A stretch of DNA of 64,000 nucleotides from the NCBI GenBank assembly GCA_963995505.1, contig OZ023194.1:10288428-10352427 (forward strand), given 5' to 3'. This DNA is from Hypericum androsaemum. Taxonomy: Eukaryota > Streptophyta > Magnoliopsida > Malpighiales > Hypericaceae. Each line of letters begins with the position of its first letter. Positions within the stretch are counted from its first letter, which is position 1. Shown here one piece after another: positions 11,251 to 23,050 of the stretch. The notes under the pieces are model-generated. The model made no database searches and was not told the DNA's origin. It worked only from the letters and a program-made list of their open reading frames with translations. The position numbers and the translations under genes were made by a program.

Positions 11251-12667
11251 CAACTAGGTCACGAAAAAAAATAAAATTTTCTCTCATCCACATATTATCT
11301 ACAATCATTTTTTAGATAAAAATTATAATAAATATACAAAAATGATTATTTTATAATTATAACAAAAAAAAATATTATAAATAAATAACAAAATTAAGAT
11401 TACAAAATGCAATACAAAATTAGAAAGAAATAAATCTAGCTAAAAATGAATGTCGAAAATACGTTTGAAGTCAATATTCGACCGAGTTACGAGCATGAGT
11501 TTCGGTTGGGGAGCCACAACTTCTTATTATAGAGTCTGATTGAGGTGATGCAAGTTGCTTTGCGAAGGTGAGACATATATCTACAATTTTTTAGTTTATT
11601 ACTTCTCCAAATTTGGAGTGTAAGAATATCAAAAATATATTTGAAGTCAATATTCGACCGATTTACAAACATACAAAGTTGGAATACAAGATTGTGTATC
11701 AAAATATGTCAATATTGGGCTATATTAATATATATTTTAAAAATATAATTTTTCATATTATTAAAGATAACTTCAATTTTTATAACCGCACAAATAATAT
11801 CTGAAAAAATTTATTTATACGAATAATATTGTACCAAGTGTAACTATAGTAGATTGAAAAGCAAAAAAAAATATTTTTTAACAGGGGCCGGGCCGCGCAT
11901 CAGGAGCGCCTAACATCTACTGCATGTGGCTCGGCCACTCCAACCAATTTCATTTTCATTTTCTAAAAATTTTTTGGCCTTTTACAAGCCTTACCCAGCC
12001 CCGGGAGCGCTGATGCACTTAGTCTAAGCATCTTCTCGTAGTCTTGAAATGGTCGGGCACGTCGGCCTTAGGGTTCAAAAGGGAAGCCACCGTGAGGTGC
12101 TTGGCCTCGGCGTCGTTGCAGGTATACACGTGGCAATTTTAGGGATTTAGGAACAAGTAGTAGTTGGTAGGTGAGATTTTATTCATGGATTCTTTTTTCT
12201 TCAAGTGAAATGGCCATTCTTTGTTTTTTACTCTTTTTTTGGTGGATTCTTTGTTTTTTACTTTAGGAGAGGAGAGGAAAGGAAAGAAAAATAGAAAAAA
12301 CTTTTCTTCGATAAGGAAACTCTACTCTAGTCTAGACTTGAGGCTCTGCTACTGCTACTTATTATATTTCAGGGTTTTTTGTCTGCATGGTGTTAATGTG
12401 CAAGGCTTATTGTAAAAATGGTGTTCCAAAAAATTTTATTGTGAAAAGTCCACATCGGGCAACAACTGCAAAAAGTCGTATGTTGGACCAAGATACGACT
12501 TTTTTAGTCATTTGAAAAATACCACTTAAAAAGTTGTACATTGGCAAGATACCACTTAAAAAGTCATATTTTGGTCGAATTTGACATTAAATGCGTCCAG
12601 CCTTGTTGGCTTCCTCTTATCCCAAGGAACATAGCTTTGAATCTATTCTTTGACAATATTTTAGCCA
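11251..12667. other. Intergenic DNA with a short dispersed direct repeat
   Basis: GTTTGAAGTCAATATTCGAC at about 11463 recurs as a near copy at about 11640, separated by about 175 bp. A GC-rich patch lies at about 11885-12130. Repeated ATACCACTTAAAAAGT words lie at 12520-12570. No gene is supported. Confidence 0.4.
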
Positions 12668-12680
12668 TTTTATTTTACTA

Positions 12681-12778
12681 CACGGATTGGACAGAGAAGT
12701 CTAGATAGTCAAGTTGGTCCCTAGTAATACTTCATTATGAAAAGTCACGGGTTCAACTCTCGAACTTGATTTTTTTAA
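12681..12778 (+). mobile_element. Short SINE-like tRNA-derived retroelement (98 bp)
   Basis: An exact 13-bp target duplication, TTTTATTTTACTA, lies at 12668-12680 and 12779-12791. Between them are an A-box-like TAGTCAAGTTGG (about 12706) and a B-box GGGTTCAACTC (about 12749), about 35 bp apart as in tRNA-derived Pol III promoters, followed by a T-rich tail. The length is below that of most plant SINEs. No clover-leaf can be drawn with confidence, so this is not called a tRNA gene. It resembles the insertion at 63074-63182 in design. Confidence 0.6.
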
Positions 12779-12791
12779 TTTTATTTTACTA

Positions 12792-13823
12792 AATGGTAAT
12801 CATTAATTCACCTTAATTATAATAGATAAAAAGTATTATCAAGAACAACATTTAAACCTATATTGTTTCACTTTGAAGTAACACTTTAGACCAATCAAAT
12901 ATTTATTATTATTAATATTTATGTGATTAAGTTTTAAAAAATAATAATAAATAATCACCTCAATTAAGATGGATTAAAAAAATGTCAATCACCTTAATTA
13001 AAAAGAATGTAAGAGTGGGAAACAAAACCAAATAACGTATTTGACCAATTATTGATTCTCTGTTTAATAGCAACTTCGAGAGAGATTTTTCTTTGACGAG
13101 CATAAATTTTTTTAGCATTGTGATTTTGAGAATTAGTATAGTAAAATATTGTTATAATATTAATACACAATCCAAAATTTTAGATTGATATGATGAGCAT
13201 GTGGATCCTCTTCGACTCAGTCGGAAAGAGTGTACAAAATGCAGATGAACCTTAAAGACATCGCAGAAAAGATAAACTCCATGGTTATAAAATCAACTAC
13301 AAGAATCAAAAACATCTCCAAAGAGAATAGCCAGACCTAATTAATGCTGACCAAAAGTGGCAGCTGATAAGCACAAAGTTACATCGAGTATGCACCGATG
13401 TCTCAGAGACCTTCGTCATACCCCAGCCATACCCGAAGAGAGGCCGGACGAATCCAACCAAGATCGAAATAGCCACGAGCATCCAACAGGCTCGAGTGGT
13501 CTTCACTCGATCATCTAACATTTTCTCCGAGTATCCAACAAGTTCTAGAACCCAACAACCTCCACTTACAATCATCAAAGGAAAATTTTAATTGTAATCA
13601 AAATCCCAATACTCTTAACCAGAAACTTTGAGGAAGGATGCCCGACTACACCGACAGCTTAGTTGCAGAGGGCAAGCACCGGCGAGGAGAAGGGTTTCCT
13701 GATTGCTTTCATTCTAATTATAGTGCTTGGGTTGCTTATTTTTATTTATTTAATCCTTCGTGACTCGGTGGAAGGGCACCATGCAATGGCGACTGTTTAC
13801 CCAGAAAATGAGATGGCTAAGGA
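12792..13823. other. Intergenic DNA, no supported gene
   Basis: The part at 13190-13760 has higher GC than its surroundings and an open minus-strand frame of 90 residues (13306-13578), but no family is recognised. The remainder is AT-rich. Confidence 0.35.
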
Positions 13824-13990
13824 TTGAATAAAATAAAGTTGGAAGTATGGATTGAGTTATGTTAACTGTTAGTACTGATTGCTATCGTTATTGAATAAAA
13901 TAAAGTTAGAAGTATAGATTGAATTATGTTAACTATTAGTACCGATTGCTATCGTTATTATTATTATTATTATTGAATAAAATAAAGATT
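13824..13990. repeat. Tandem duplication, 67-bp period, with (TTA)n
   Basis: The unit beginning TTGAATAAAATAAAGTT starts at 13824 and again at 13891. A third partial start is at 13973, preceded by a short (TTA)n run at about 13957-13973. Copies differ at a few sites (GGAAGTATGG versus AGAAGTATAG). Confidence 0.85.
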
Positions 13991-14984
13991 GATTTCTAAT
14001 CTCCACATATATTTGTTGTAATGAACTAACTTGATATCTGGGTTTTCCTTCCTCGACTATAGATCTGATCAATGAATCAATGTAATGCGGAATAATAAAA
14101 GGGATAGTGCATATGTGGATAGTCAATAATTAAAATGAAATTGAGTCCTATCAAATTACAAAATTAGAAATACGCTTGATGATTTTTTGCAACTATATTA
14201 GCCAACTATGCTATGCTCTTGATATCATAAACTAGTTTTTTTTCCTAAATACCAAAATAAATTTGTGTTATGTAAAAAATAATTTTGTAGTGCAGGTATT
14301 TAATTCCATTATGTATTAATCATGACACTAATGTTCCTTCAGCTATATATCCCAAGTACTAACCTGTAAAATTAGATAAGGTGCTCTTTGATGAGTCCTT
14401 TATAGCTATATGTAAACTTTTAAGCTATAGACAAACGCGAAGAGTGATTCCAAATTTCAAATGGATGACAAAATTTTCGTTACCAAAATTTATGATATGG
14501 GATAGAAAAAGCTAGAGTGCATATAATTTTATATGCACATGCTCATTATACTAACTAATCACTAAATGAGATCAAATTACAAAAATAGAAACCTTATAAC
14601 TTATTTTTTATGATGTATTGATTATATTAAATTTTGATCTAATTACTTGAGCTACTTATATGTAGAGAATTAAGATACTAACACTAAACAATAGCTAGTT
14701 CTAAGAGTTAGTATAACCAACTTCACTTGGAACTACACAACTAATTTATTATAATTACAGTTATAACTTAATGATAATGATCCATGAATCAATGTAATAT
14801 GGGATATGAAAAAGCTATAGTGCATATAATGTAGAATGTCACTGTACTAATTAATCAAGAATTGAGTCATCAAATTATAAAAAATATCATTTTGTAAAAA
14901 TAGAAATATGATAGATGATTTCTATTAACTTCATGCAATATATTAGACAAATTTATGTTGTTTATCATATTCTCAATCATTGCC
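13991..14984. other. AT-rich intergenic DNA
   Basis: A loosely repeated phrase (AAGCTAGAGTGCATATAAT near 14510 and AAGCTATAGTGCATATAATG near 14810) suggests an old tandem duplication of about 300 bp. Nothing coding is visible. Confidence 0.4.
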
Positions 14985-15340
14985 TTTTTCTTTAAACACA
15001 AAAGAGATTCCTATTATTAGTAACCACAATATTCTGGTATTGTTAGTTGTACTTGTACCTTCTTGTTTGTAATTTTAATGTTCTTCTTATTTAGGACATT
15101 ATGGATCAAGATACATTATGTTCTTGTCAATAGATGCATTATGTTCTCCTAAAAAAACCTCATGTCATTAGATATATATATAGAGGGAGGAGGCAAAACT
15201 GTGCACCTCACCCAAGGGCCACGCAAAAGGTTGGTCCTCGTTCTTGTTCATTCATTTCAGATTTTGTTGACCGACCTTGTATTTTAGAGCCTTCATGCAT
15301 TTTTTCTATTATTCATCTTAACTGCTACACTTGATCTGAT
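14985..15340. repeat. Segmental duplicate, copy B (uninterrupted)
   Basis: This matches window positions 1-154 and 690-845 in order and orientation, without the hAT-like insertion present in copy A. Shared words include TTTAGGACATTATGGATC and TATTTTAGAGCCTTC. No coding sequence is recognised. Confidence 0.7.
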
Positions 15341-15985
15341 TAAGTTTTCCAATATCCGCATTAGATAAGATTTTTATTCTATTTTACAAAAGAGAAAAAG
15401 AATAGGTTTATTGTTTATATAAAGTATTATTTTGCTCCAACATTGCTTAATATAATATTTCAAGAAAGTTTTACTGTTTGGACGTAATTCAATCTTCCGA
15501 AATAGTAATAATGTGGGTCCCCAAATTTTGGTTTTTTTTTCTTACTCCTAAATCATCCTCGATAGATTGAACATCCGGGGACTGGTCTACTTAAATGTAG
15601 GGATGGCAACCTGGGTTCGAATTTAGACCCGTAATGTACAAGATCGAGAAGCTCTTTTGTGGAGAAATTTTATGTTGTATTAGATAAGTTTTCTGATATC
15701 TACATTAGAACTGACTTCCTATTTTATTTGAAAAAAAAGTAAAAGAATAGGTTATTATTTTGCTCCTACATTCCTTGGTATAATACTTGAAGAAAGTTTT
15801 ACTGTTTTAGACGTAATTCAATCTTCCAAAATAAAAATATGTTGGTCCCCAAATTTTGGCTTTTTCCTTACTTCTAAATCATCCTCGATAGATTGCAACA
15901 TCCGGGGACTAGTCTAGTTGAATGCAGGGATGGCAACCCGGATCCAAATTCAGACCCGAAACGTACAAAATTTCTTAACTGTGGT
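15337..15985. repeat. Tandem direct duplication (about 330-350 bp unit) ending in a hAT-like terminus
   Basis: Unit 1 (about 15337-15640) and unit 2 (about 15682-15985) share TTTTGCTCC, AAAGTTTTACTGTTT, GACGTAATTCAATCTTCC, GGTCCCCAAATTTTGG, TCATCCTCGATAGATTG and CATCCGGGGACT. Both finish in GGGATGGCAACC followed by AGACCCG, a motif like the start of the TAGGGATGGCAAT hAT elements. No gene is inside. Confidence 0.75.
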
Positions 15986-16145
15986 TGGGTCTATATATAG
16001 TGAGGGTGAGGGAGGAGAGTAGAGAAAGAAATAACACACGAGGGAGGAGAGTAGAGAGAGAAGGGAGAGAGGGGAGGAAACAATACTTGACAAAGCTTCA
16101 ATTTCCACGCCCTACACATACTCTACCATCGCATTCACTAACGTT
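15986..16145. repeat. Purine-rich GA tract
   Basis: Positions 16005-16080 are a G/A-rich low-complexity run with GAGGGAGGAGAGTAGAGA repeated about 35 bp apart. It is preceded by TATATATAG. No gene follows that I can support. Confidence 0.5.
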
Positions 16146-16219
16146 AGTGAACTATTAGTACTCAAAATCTAGTAATCAATCTAGTGAACTATTAGTACTC
16201 AAAATCTAGTAATCAATCT
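16146..16219. repeat. Perfect tandem repeat, 37-bp period, two copies
   Basis: The unit starting AGTGAACTATTAGTACTC occurs at 16146-16182 and again from 16183, identical by eye. This indicates a recent slippage or replication duplication. Confidence 0.9.
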
Positions 16220-19200
16220 TTTTCAATAATGTATTCAATATTCAAAAAATATACCCAATGTCTTATTAAAAATTCAAGTTTTACGTAGATTCTACACTTT
16301 AAGTAAACAAAATAGTGTCACTTAATAGCTTTTATTTGGTTCCCCAATTTGCCTTGGGTTCATCATACGACAAGTTTTATGGCTATCCTGCTCTATGAGA
16401 GCGAATGAGGCTACGAGGGATGCTGGTCTTTTTTTTCTTTGAATAAATTTAACGTACTTATAAACCTCAGACGTAGTTGTGGTCTTTTTCTTCTTTATCT
16501 TTTTCTTCTTTCGAATGAGGTTAGTGTTTTTGTTAATGATTAAATAATCTTCAAACCTTTCAAAAAAAATCTTCAATTGATTAATGCAGGCAGGGTGCAC
16601 CATGATAATCGGTTTGACGATTGTCGTTGTGTTGATTTTAGTAATCACGGTTTTGATTTTATTGTATTTTACCATTCGTAAATGGGTTGAGCTGCACTGT
16701 GCGTTGGCGACTGTTCACCCAATAGTTGAAATGACTTAGTAGCCATTTCAACTCGATACATTGTTAATACCATTATTAAATAACATTATACAATACATTG
16801 TATATACTATTATTAAATAACATTATTATTGAGTTAGAAACCACCCCGCGAACCCTCTCAGGCCACGTAGGCAACTAAAGTACACCGCAACCCGAGACTC
16901 CCGCCCAAACAACAGTGAACCATGACCACAAATTTCACTCTAGTCCCACTAAAAATAATTCCAATCGACTACATCCCAATAACAAATCCCTAAAATTAGA
17001 TAAATTAATAAAATAATTCTAGTATAATCGAAAATCAATCAAGCTTTTATGAGAATACCGAATAAATTTAAATTAATCAATTAGACATTAAAATATCTTG
17101 TGTGAGTTTTGGGCTTCTTTGCTCAAGTTGGTGCCCATTGCCTATGCTATCAACCTCTAGAAGTTGTGTGTCATGCCTTCTCCTAGATAAGATCTGCTCT
17201 CTCCTAAATGATGTGACTTTCAACTCATTGTAATAACTAATCTCCAATTGAATTAGATCAATTACAAAAATAGAAACCTTATAGTATATTTTTAATGATG
17301 TAAATGATATTATTTTTAGTTGTTAAGAAAGTAAGTTTTTCCTCATAGAATTAGTTATTACAAAGAGATATCTCAAGTGAACAAGATACAAAATTAACTT
17401 TCATAAAAAAATGAGACAAGAAATGAGATTAACATACATCTTCTAATACTACATACGACTATGTGCCACTTAAATCCTTGTTATACTTTATTTGTACGAA
17501 AATATCTTATTTTTTAGTTTCAATCTCCAGATTGCTTTTCTTTTTCTTTTATTCAATCCAATGAAATTTGTAAATATTACAAAAGGTAGAATATCCATAT
17601 TCACGTTAAATTAGTCCATAATTTATTTACGGCTTGTGATTTTGGTGGTTAAGTAAATTTGTAAATAATTGAATTTTCCAATATATCTTGTAGGCCTCTA
17701 GTTTGAACAGTACTTATGAAGGGTTTTATAAGAGTCTCACATGTTTATTTCTTTAATTTATCAAACAAATTTTTGGAAAAATAACAATGAAGACACAAAG
17801 TATTTTGCATATTAATAAAGCCAGTTATTTTGTTAAAATAGTAAGATGTAACTTTTACTATTCATAATGAATGAATTCATTATATGATTTTTCTAGAAAA
17901 ATAAGTTTCTTAATATTAGTGAAAAGACTTACCATTCATCCAACATAAATTGTATTAATTTTATTTGGTAGTCTGCTTCGAATCCAAATTAATTCTCCAC
18001 TGAACTGATCAGATTTCACCGACGTTTGTTCTGCATATATAGTTGCAATGCCGCCACGATATGTTTCTTGATCATGTACAATATTTAATGTAGCAAATTA
18101 TTTTTTTCAAGATACAAAACACACAACAAGAAACAACAACAGTTATCTGAGTCATTAAAATAGACAACAATCTTAATAGAAAAACAAAATCTATGGATCT
18201 TCTACTATAAAATCGCACTGATATTATGGGGGTCAAAATAGTGCGCTGAATTATTTATGACTATTTAATGATTGAGGTTGTGTTCAAGTGAAGTGAACAT
18301 TCAAATTTAAGAATTTATGTGGTACCAACGAAAGGCATGGAAAGGTGGAAGTCTAATGAATTCACAACATAAGAGTTTTATCAACACATTACAAGGTCAA
18401 GTTTTATATTTATAAGATCAATTTTATAGTGATCATTATTCATAATGTTACAAGATTTAAAAAAAAATTACATTCAATAAAATCTACAACAAGAATCCAT
18501 AATACTTGGTGAAATATTGTTCTATTTTCTCATTGAAATTACTGAAAATACATGGTAAAAACCTACGAATCTAAATAAGTGAAATATTGTTATAGTCCTA
18601 ACCTTATGCTCACTATTGCTTAGGCTGATTAAATAATAAATTCAAGGTATCTATGAGAGAATGATGACTGTTACATAATTTCATGATTACTAAAAAAATC
18701 AACTACATGAACCAACGTGCAGCTTCATAGACATCCGAATACAAATTCTTAAACTATAGATACTTAGATGTAATTTACCCTTTTAGAATTAAGATTTACA
18801 CTTTTTCATGTTAAACGAAAGACCCTAGTTTAACTAAATTCATTACATCTTCCTCTTGTATGCTAGAAACCAATACACAAAATAATCAAAAAGTATTAAG
18901 GAAAGATTAATGGATAATTTGGATGAGCAAGCAAAAAAATGCAAAAGAAAACTAACGTGCATATTTACGTAAGTAAGCCTATAAATCCAGGGGAGAAAAG
19001 GAAAAACCCTAAGTTGAAAAAAACATAGAAATCTCGTAGGTCCAAGAGCAGCCATCATAGTTAGTAAAATTCGATGGTCAAATTTTGTCCGATTGAAACA
19101 AAATTTTGGAGACTTTTTTCTAACACCATGGGCAAGATTCTGTATGGTAGAGATGTTGTTTGGAGGTGTCTAAGTTTATCTGCACAAGCCAACTTGAATA

Positions 19201-20394
19201 ATCTTGAATCTGAAAAAAAGGGAAAATACTAAAGGGCGATTCCGAGTGATACTAGGAGCAGACGCATGCATTATATGGCACGCCATTTATGTTTTTGATA
19301 AACTTTTATATTTAATATTGTAGGACATGAGAATGTAACATTTAAAATTATTTATTTTATAACGTTCTTTAAGAGTTAAAAAAAAATCCTACGAATCACT
19401 TTCCAAGAAAAATATAGGAAGAAAGAGAAGAAGAGATGTAGTAGCTTTGGAGAGAATAGGTGAGTCATTGCTAAAATGCATAAAGAGGTCGTCTAAGCAC
19501 TAGTTTAGAAATGCAGATGACAGACATCTACAAAGAATGTTTGAGCGAGGAAGGAGAGATTTGAGGTTATATGAATAGGTTTTCTTTGACGTTCTTTTAT
19601 ACATTTTTATGTCTTTTAAGTTATTTTAATGATCTAAAATGTTTTGGGTGCACGGTTCCTTATTTAATTAAAGACTATATGAAGCACTAAATTAGATTAA
19701 AGAGACTCTTGACTATCCATTTGTGAATTAATTTGAGTTTTGTAGTCCCATCTTGGGGTCCGCTAGTTCAGTTTATGGGCAGAATTTAGGTTACTTTTGA
19801 CTACCATTTGTGGCACTTGAGTATTATACTATTTATCTCCATCTTTGGCGAATTTTACTTTCATATAAGGATGCAACTTCATTCAGAAAAATTTGACCAA
19901 GAAACTTATTTTTTATAAGCGTGTTATTTATTTACATCGCCCAATGAATATAATGTGGAGAGAGAGGAAGTTTCATATTCCTTTTTAATTTTTAATTTTT
20001 AGTAATTTAATATTTAGACTATGTAAGTAATTTCACATAATTAAAAAGAGAAAATGATTAATAACATTAACACAAGATATGAGAGTTATATTTAGTCAAA
20101 GAGGAGGCACACCAAAATTATTTTTAAAATTAAAAAATCACAGAGATGATATTCAATTATCTAGAACCTTATGACATTTGACCAAGAATATAATAGCTAT
20201 GTTAGATCTAGCACTATAAAAAAAGTACAAGTTGTTACCTCAATTTTCCTTTTTGTGCCGTAAAAGTTTTTTGACTTAGCATGGATTATTTCTCAATACA
20301 AAATACTTTTTCTTGACCCTTTCGTACCATGATGACATTTGACCCATTAATTTTTAGACAAACAGTTATGTCTAGCTTTTTATATGGATTGTAC
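16220..20394. other. AT-rich intergenic DNA, about 4.2 kb
   Basis: No convincing gene is present. An open minus-strand frame of 117 residues at 16322-16675 is Lys/Thr/Ile-rich with a poly-Lys tract, matches no family known to me, and is probably chance. GC rises slightly at 16830-16920. The part just left of 20395 (TTGACCCATTAATTTTTAGA, then GGATTGTAC) resembles units at about 22070 and 22330, so an old degenerate tandem array existed before the element at 20395 inserted into it. Confidence 0.4.
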
Positions 20395-20443
20395 GGGAGC
20401 GGATTTAGTCCTGGAAGGTCAAATCCAACCAGGACTGTTCTGG

Positions 20444-20665
20444 ACGATTCAATGGTTGATTTAGTTACGATTCAATGGTTCACTTAATTATGATTCAATG
20501 GTCTACTTAGTTATGATTCAATGGTCTGTTTTTTCCCGTCCCGGATAAATCGGGGTTTGTCCCAGTTACCCAATTACGATTCAATGGTTTACTCAGTTAC
20601 GATTCAATGGTTTACTCAGTTACGATTCAATAGTTTACCCAGTTATGATTCAATGGTTGTGAACT
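20444..20665. repeat. Minisatellite, about 23-bp unit, inside the TIR element
   Basis: The unit TACGATTCAATGGTTTACTC recurs about seven to eight times at 20444-20532 and 20570-20665, with single-base variants (GTTCACTTA, GTCTACTTA). A roughly 40-bp non-repeat piece (TCCCGGATAAATCGGGG) splits the array. Confidence 0.85.
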
Positions 20666-20857
20666 TTTTTTATTTTGTACCTCCGTATTTCAGCATTTTT
20701 GCAAAATAGTCCCCGCATGTCCTTCAATAAAAATTCTCCAGCACCGTGCTGGATTTGAGTTCAAATTCAGTGGGGACATGGGTAATCCCCACTGAAAGGG
20801 ACGGGGCAATATTGGAAATACAATAATTAAAAAAAATCAGCAATAAATACAAGTATG

Positions 20858-21142
20858 GGAATATTGGTTTCCATTTTCTCGGATATTGGTTTCCATCTTC
20901 TATGCTATTGGTTTCATTCTACTATGATATTGGTTTCATTCTACTATGACATTGGTTTCATCATACTATGATATTGGTCTCATTCCACCGTGATATTGGT
21001 TTTCATCTTCTCCAATATTGGTATCCCATTATAAGTGAAAATATATATAATTTGAATGTATTGGTTTCATTCTTCTCGAATATTGGTATCATCGTCCTAG
21101 GATATTGGTGTCATTCTACTTTAATATTGGTATCATTCATCT
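20858..21142. repeat. Minisatellite, about 22-bp unit (ATATTGGTTTCATTCTACTATG)
   Basis: About ten copies carry the core GATATTGGTTTCATTCT with variable last bases (TTCTCCA, CTACTATGA). On the minus strand the core reads AGAATGAAACCAATATC, the same word that builds the larger array at 46060-47622. Confidence 0.9.
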
Positions 21143-21873
21143 ATGAATTTTTTCTAGAATTTTAAGCACTAAGTTCAAACAACAACCAAACACCAACATA
21201 AAGTCTCAATCTTTAAATACAAAATCATCAGGACCACATGAAATCGACCAATCCTACAATAATCAAAGTCAAAACAGCGTATGGGTCATTTCTCTCAGAC
21301 CAAATAATCAACGAAAAAGCTGGTGAAAAAAATCCGAAAAAGGACTAAATAAAAGAGGGAATGAGACTTCAAGAAAAAACCCAAATAATCAAGGAATCAA
21401 GATCATGAAGCAAAATTTCTAAAACTACAAATACTATAATTGTACTTTTCCCACAAAAAAAACCACTTGTTGATAGCTCCACGACACAAGTTCACTTTGT
21501 GATGGAGAAGAGGTTGGCAAGAATCATGCGATATTTGGTTGGTGGAAAATATGAATGAAGGATAAGCAAGGTAGGGTGAAGAGAGGGCCGACGGTGATGG
21601 TTCGGGATTTGCGATTCAGAGATTTAGGATTCTAAAGCTTTGCGGCGGCGGGGGACGGGGAGGGGGGAAAAATTATATAGTGGAACCCTAATGAGTATGT
21701 TTGGATAAAAATTCAAAAATACCCTCAACAGATTCTGACCATCAGATCTGTAAAAAAAGAATTTGATCAAATCTAAAGGTCCATATTTAGTCCATACCAT
21801 GGGGATGATTTTTATGTAGTCCCCCCTGAATCCAAATCCGCTGGATTTGGTCTCCAGGACCAAATCCGGTCCC

Positions 21874-22492
21874 ATCCAAAACGCATTAACCAACGGAAAC
21901 TTAATGCTTTTGAGAATTGATATCTATCAATTAACTTTTTATGTGACAACCAAAATTTTCAACGCTAAATTTATTATTAATAATGATAATTTAATGTCAT
22001 TTTGGGCAACTAGACTAATATAATAATGATGACGTTGAATAGAGACCTTTTTAAAAGAAAATTTATTTGACCTATTAATTTTTGGTCGAACAATAAGTTA
22101 TTTTCTTCCCTTTTTTGATTGTACACATTAATATTTGACTCTAGAAATTTAATATAAAGCAAACTAAAATTATTTTTAGAATTGAGATTTATCCCATTAA
22201 TTGTTTATGTGATAACCAAAATTTCCAAAGATAAAGTTATTAATAATGTTAAAGCTTTTAATGACAATTTGGGTAACTAGTATAATATAATAATGATTTC
22301 TTACAAAGGTCTCAATATCTAAACTGTTTTGATTCATGACTTTCTGAAGATTGTTTTTAACCAATTAACATTTAGTTATTCTTTGACTTTTTGGATTGTA
22401 CATACAATTATGATTCAAAAAAATAAGTAGAACCTCTAGCTAATTCACATCTCAGGAAGTCAAGAGAGATCTTCTGCTAACCGATAAGCTAA
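21874..22492. repeat. Degenerate direct duplication, about 270-bp unit
   Basis: Two diverged units, about 21905-22050 and 22165-22310, share TATGTGACAACCAAAATTT/TATGTGATAACCAAAATTT, GGGCAACTAGACTAATATAA/GGGTAACTAGTATAATATAA and ATAATGATG. Related pieces flank the left side of the 20395 element. No coding sequence is recognised. Confidence 0.55.
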
Positions 22493-22497
22493 TAGAA

Positions 22498-22868
22498 TGT
22501 TAAAATCTCCATATCCAACCCAAAACCTTAAGGTAATGAGTTTGTGGATTTTCCACACTTATAAACTTGCCCCCTACTCGTGTTTTAACCGATGTGGGAT
22601 TATCAACACGCCCCCTCAAACGAGACCCATCGGGTCGAAGATTGCACTGGCTTTGATTTCACCAAAGTGCAGCACGGGCTTTGACTTCACCAACGTACGA
22701 GAAGTGGAGGTCGTATGAGCTTAACAATGGGCACGGGATCAACCCGCTCTGATACCATGTTAAAATCTTCATATCCAATCCAAAACCTTAAGGTAATGGG
22801 TTGGTGAATTTTTCACACTTATAAACTTGCCCTACACTCGTATTTTAACCGATGCGGGATTCTCAACA
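22498..22868 (-). mobile_element. TRIM retrotransposon, complete (371 bp)
   Basis: Two 111-bp LTRs lie at 22498-22608 and 22758-22868. On the minus strand each begins TGTTGA and ends TTTTAACA. Next to the minus-strand 5' LTR, 22746-22757 reads (minus) TGGTATCAGAGC, the primer-binding site complementary to initiator tRNA-Met. A purine tract (TTTGAGGGGG on minus) abuts the other LTR at about 22609-22619. The 5-bp target duplication TAGAA is at 22493-22497 and 22869-22873. The 149-bp interior encodes nothing, so mobility would depend on an autonomous LTR element. Confidence 0.93.
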
Positions 22869-22885
22869 TAGAATGTCAAAAATAC

Positions 22886-23050
22886 CTATCATCTAACCTC
22901 GAGCTGACCCACAAATTGGGTAGTCAAGAGGGACGATTACCAGCCAGGCTAGTGAATCGTTAGCCTACCATCTAACCTCGAGCTGCCCACAAATCGGGTA
23001 GTCAAGAAGGACGACTACCAAGCATGAGGCCAATGAACCGTGAGCCTAAT
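22886..23050. repeat. Tandem repeat, 79-bp period, two copies plus partial third
   Basis: The unit CTATCATCTAACCTCGAGCT starts at 22886 and recurs as CTACCATCTAACCTCGAGCT at 22965. A third, diverged start (CCTAATCCTCTAGCTT) lies near 23043. Each unit carries GGGTAGTCAAGA and GGACGA. Confidence 0.8.

Larger units (their letters stand above)
20395..21873. mobile_element. Non-autonomous TIR transposon carrying minisatellites (1479 bp)
   Basis: Terminal inverted repeats: 20395-20415 begins GGGAGCGGATTTAGTCCTGG, and the reverse complement of 21853-21873 begins GGGACCGGATTTGGTCCTGG (two mismatches in 21 bp), with looser similarity continuing inward. No clear target duplication was found, so the superfamily is open. 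Inside are a 23-bp tandem array, a 22-bp tandem array and a region near 21775-21840 that matches, inverted, the start of the 3.1-kb element at 45426. The block GTTCAAATTCAGTGGGGAC (about 20760) likewise matches the other end of that element. No transposase is seen. Confidence 0.7.

Noticed and set aside
12704..12762. tRNA-like A and B boxes
   Set aside because: No acceptor stem or clover-leaf could be drawn, and flanking 13-bp duplications show a retroelement insertion rather than a tRNA gene.
16322..16675. 117-residue minus-strand frame
   Set aside because: Lys/Thr/Ile-rich low-complexity translation of AT-rich DNA, with no family match and no gene context.
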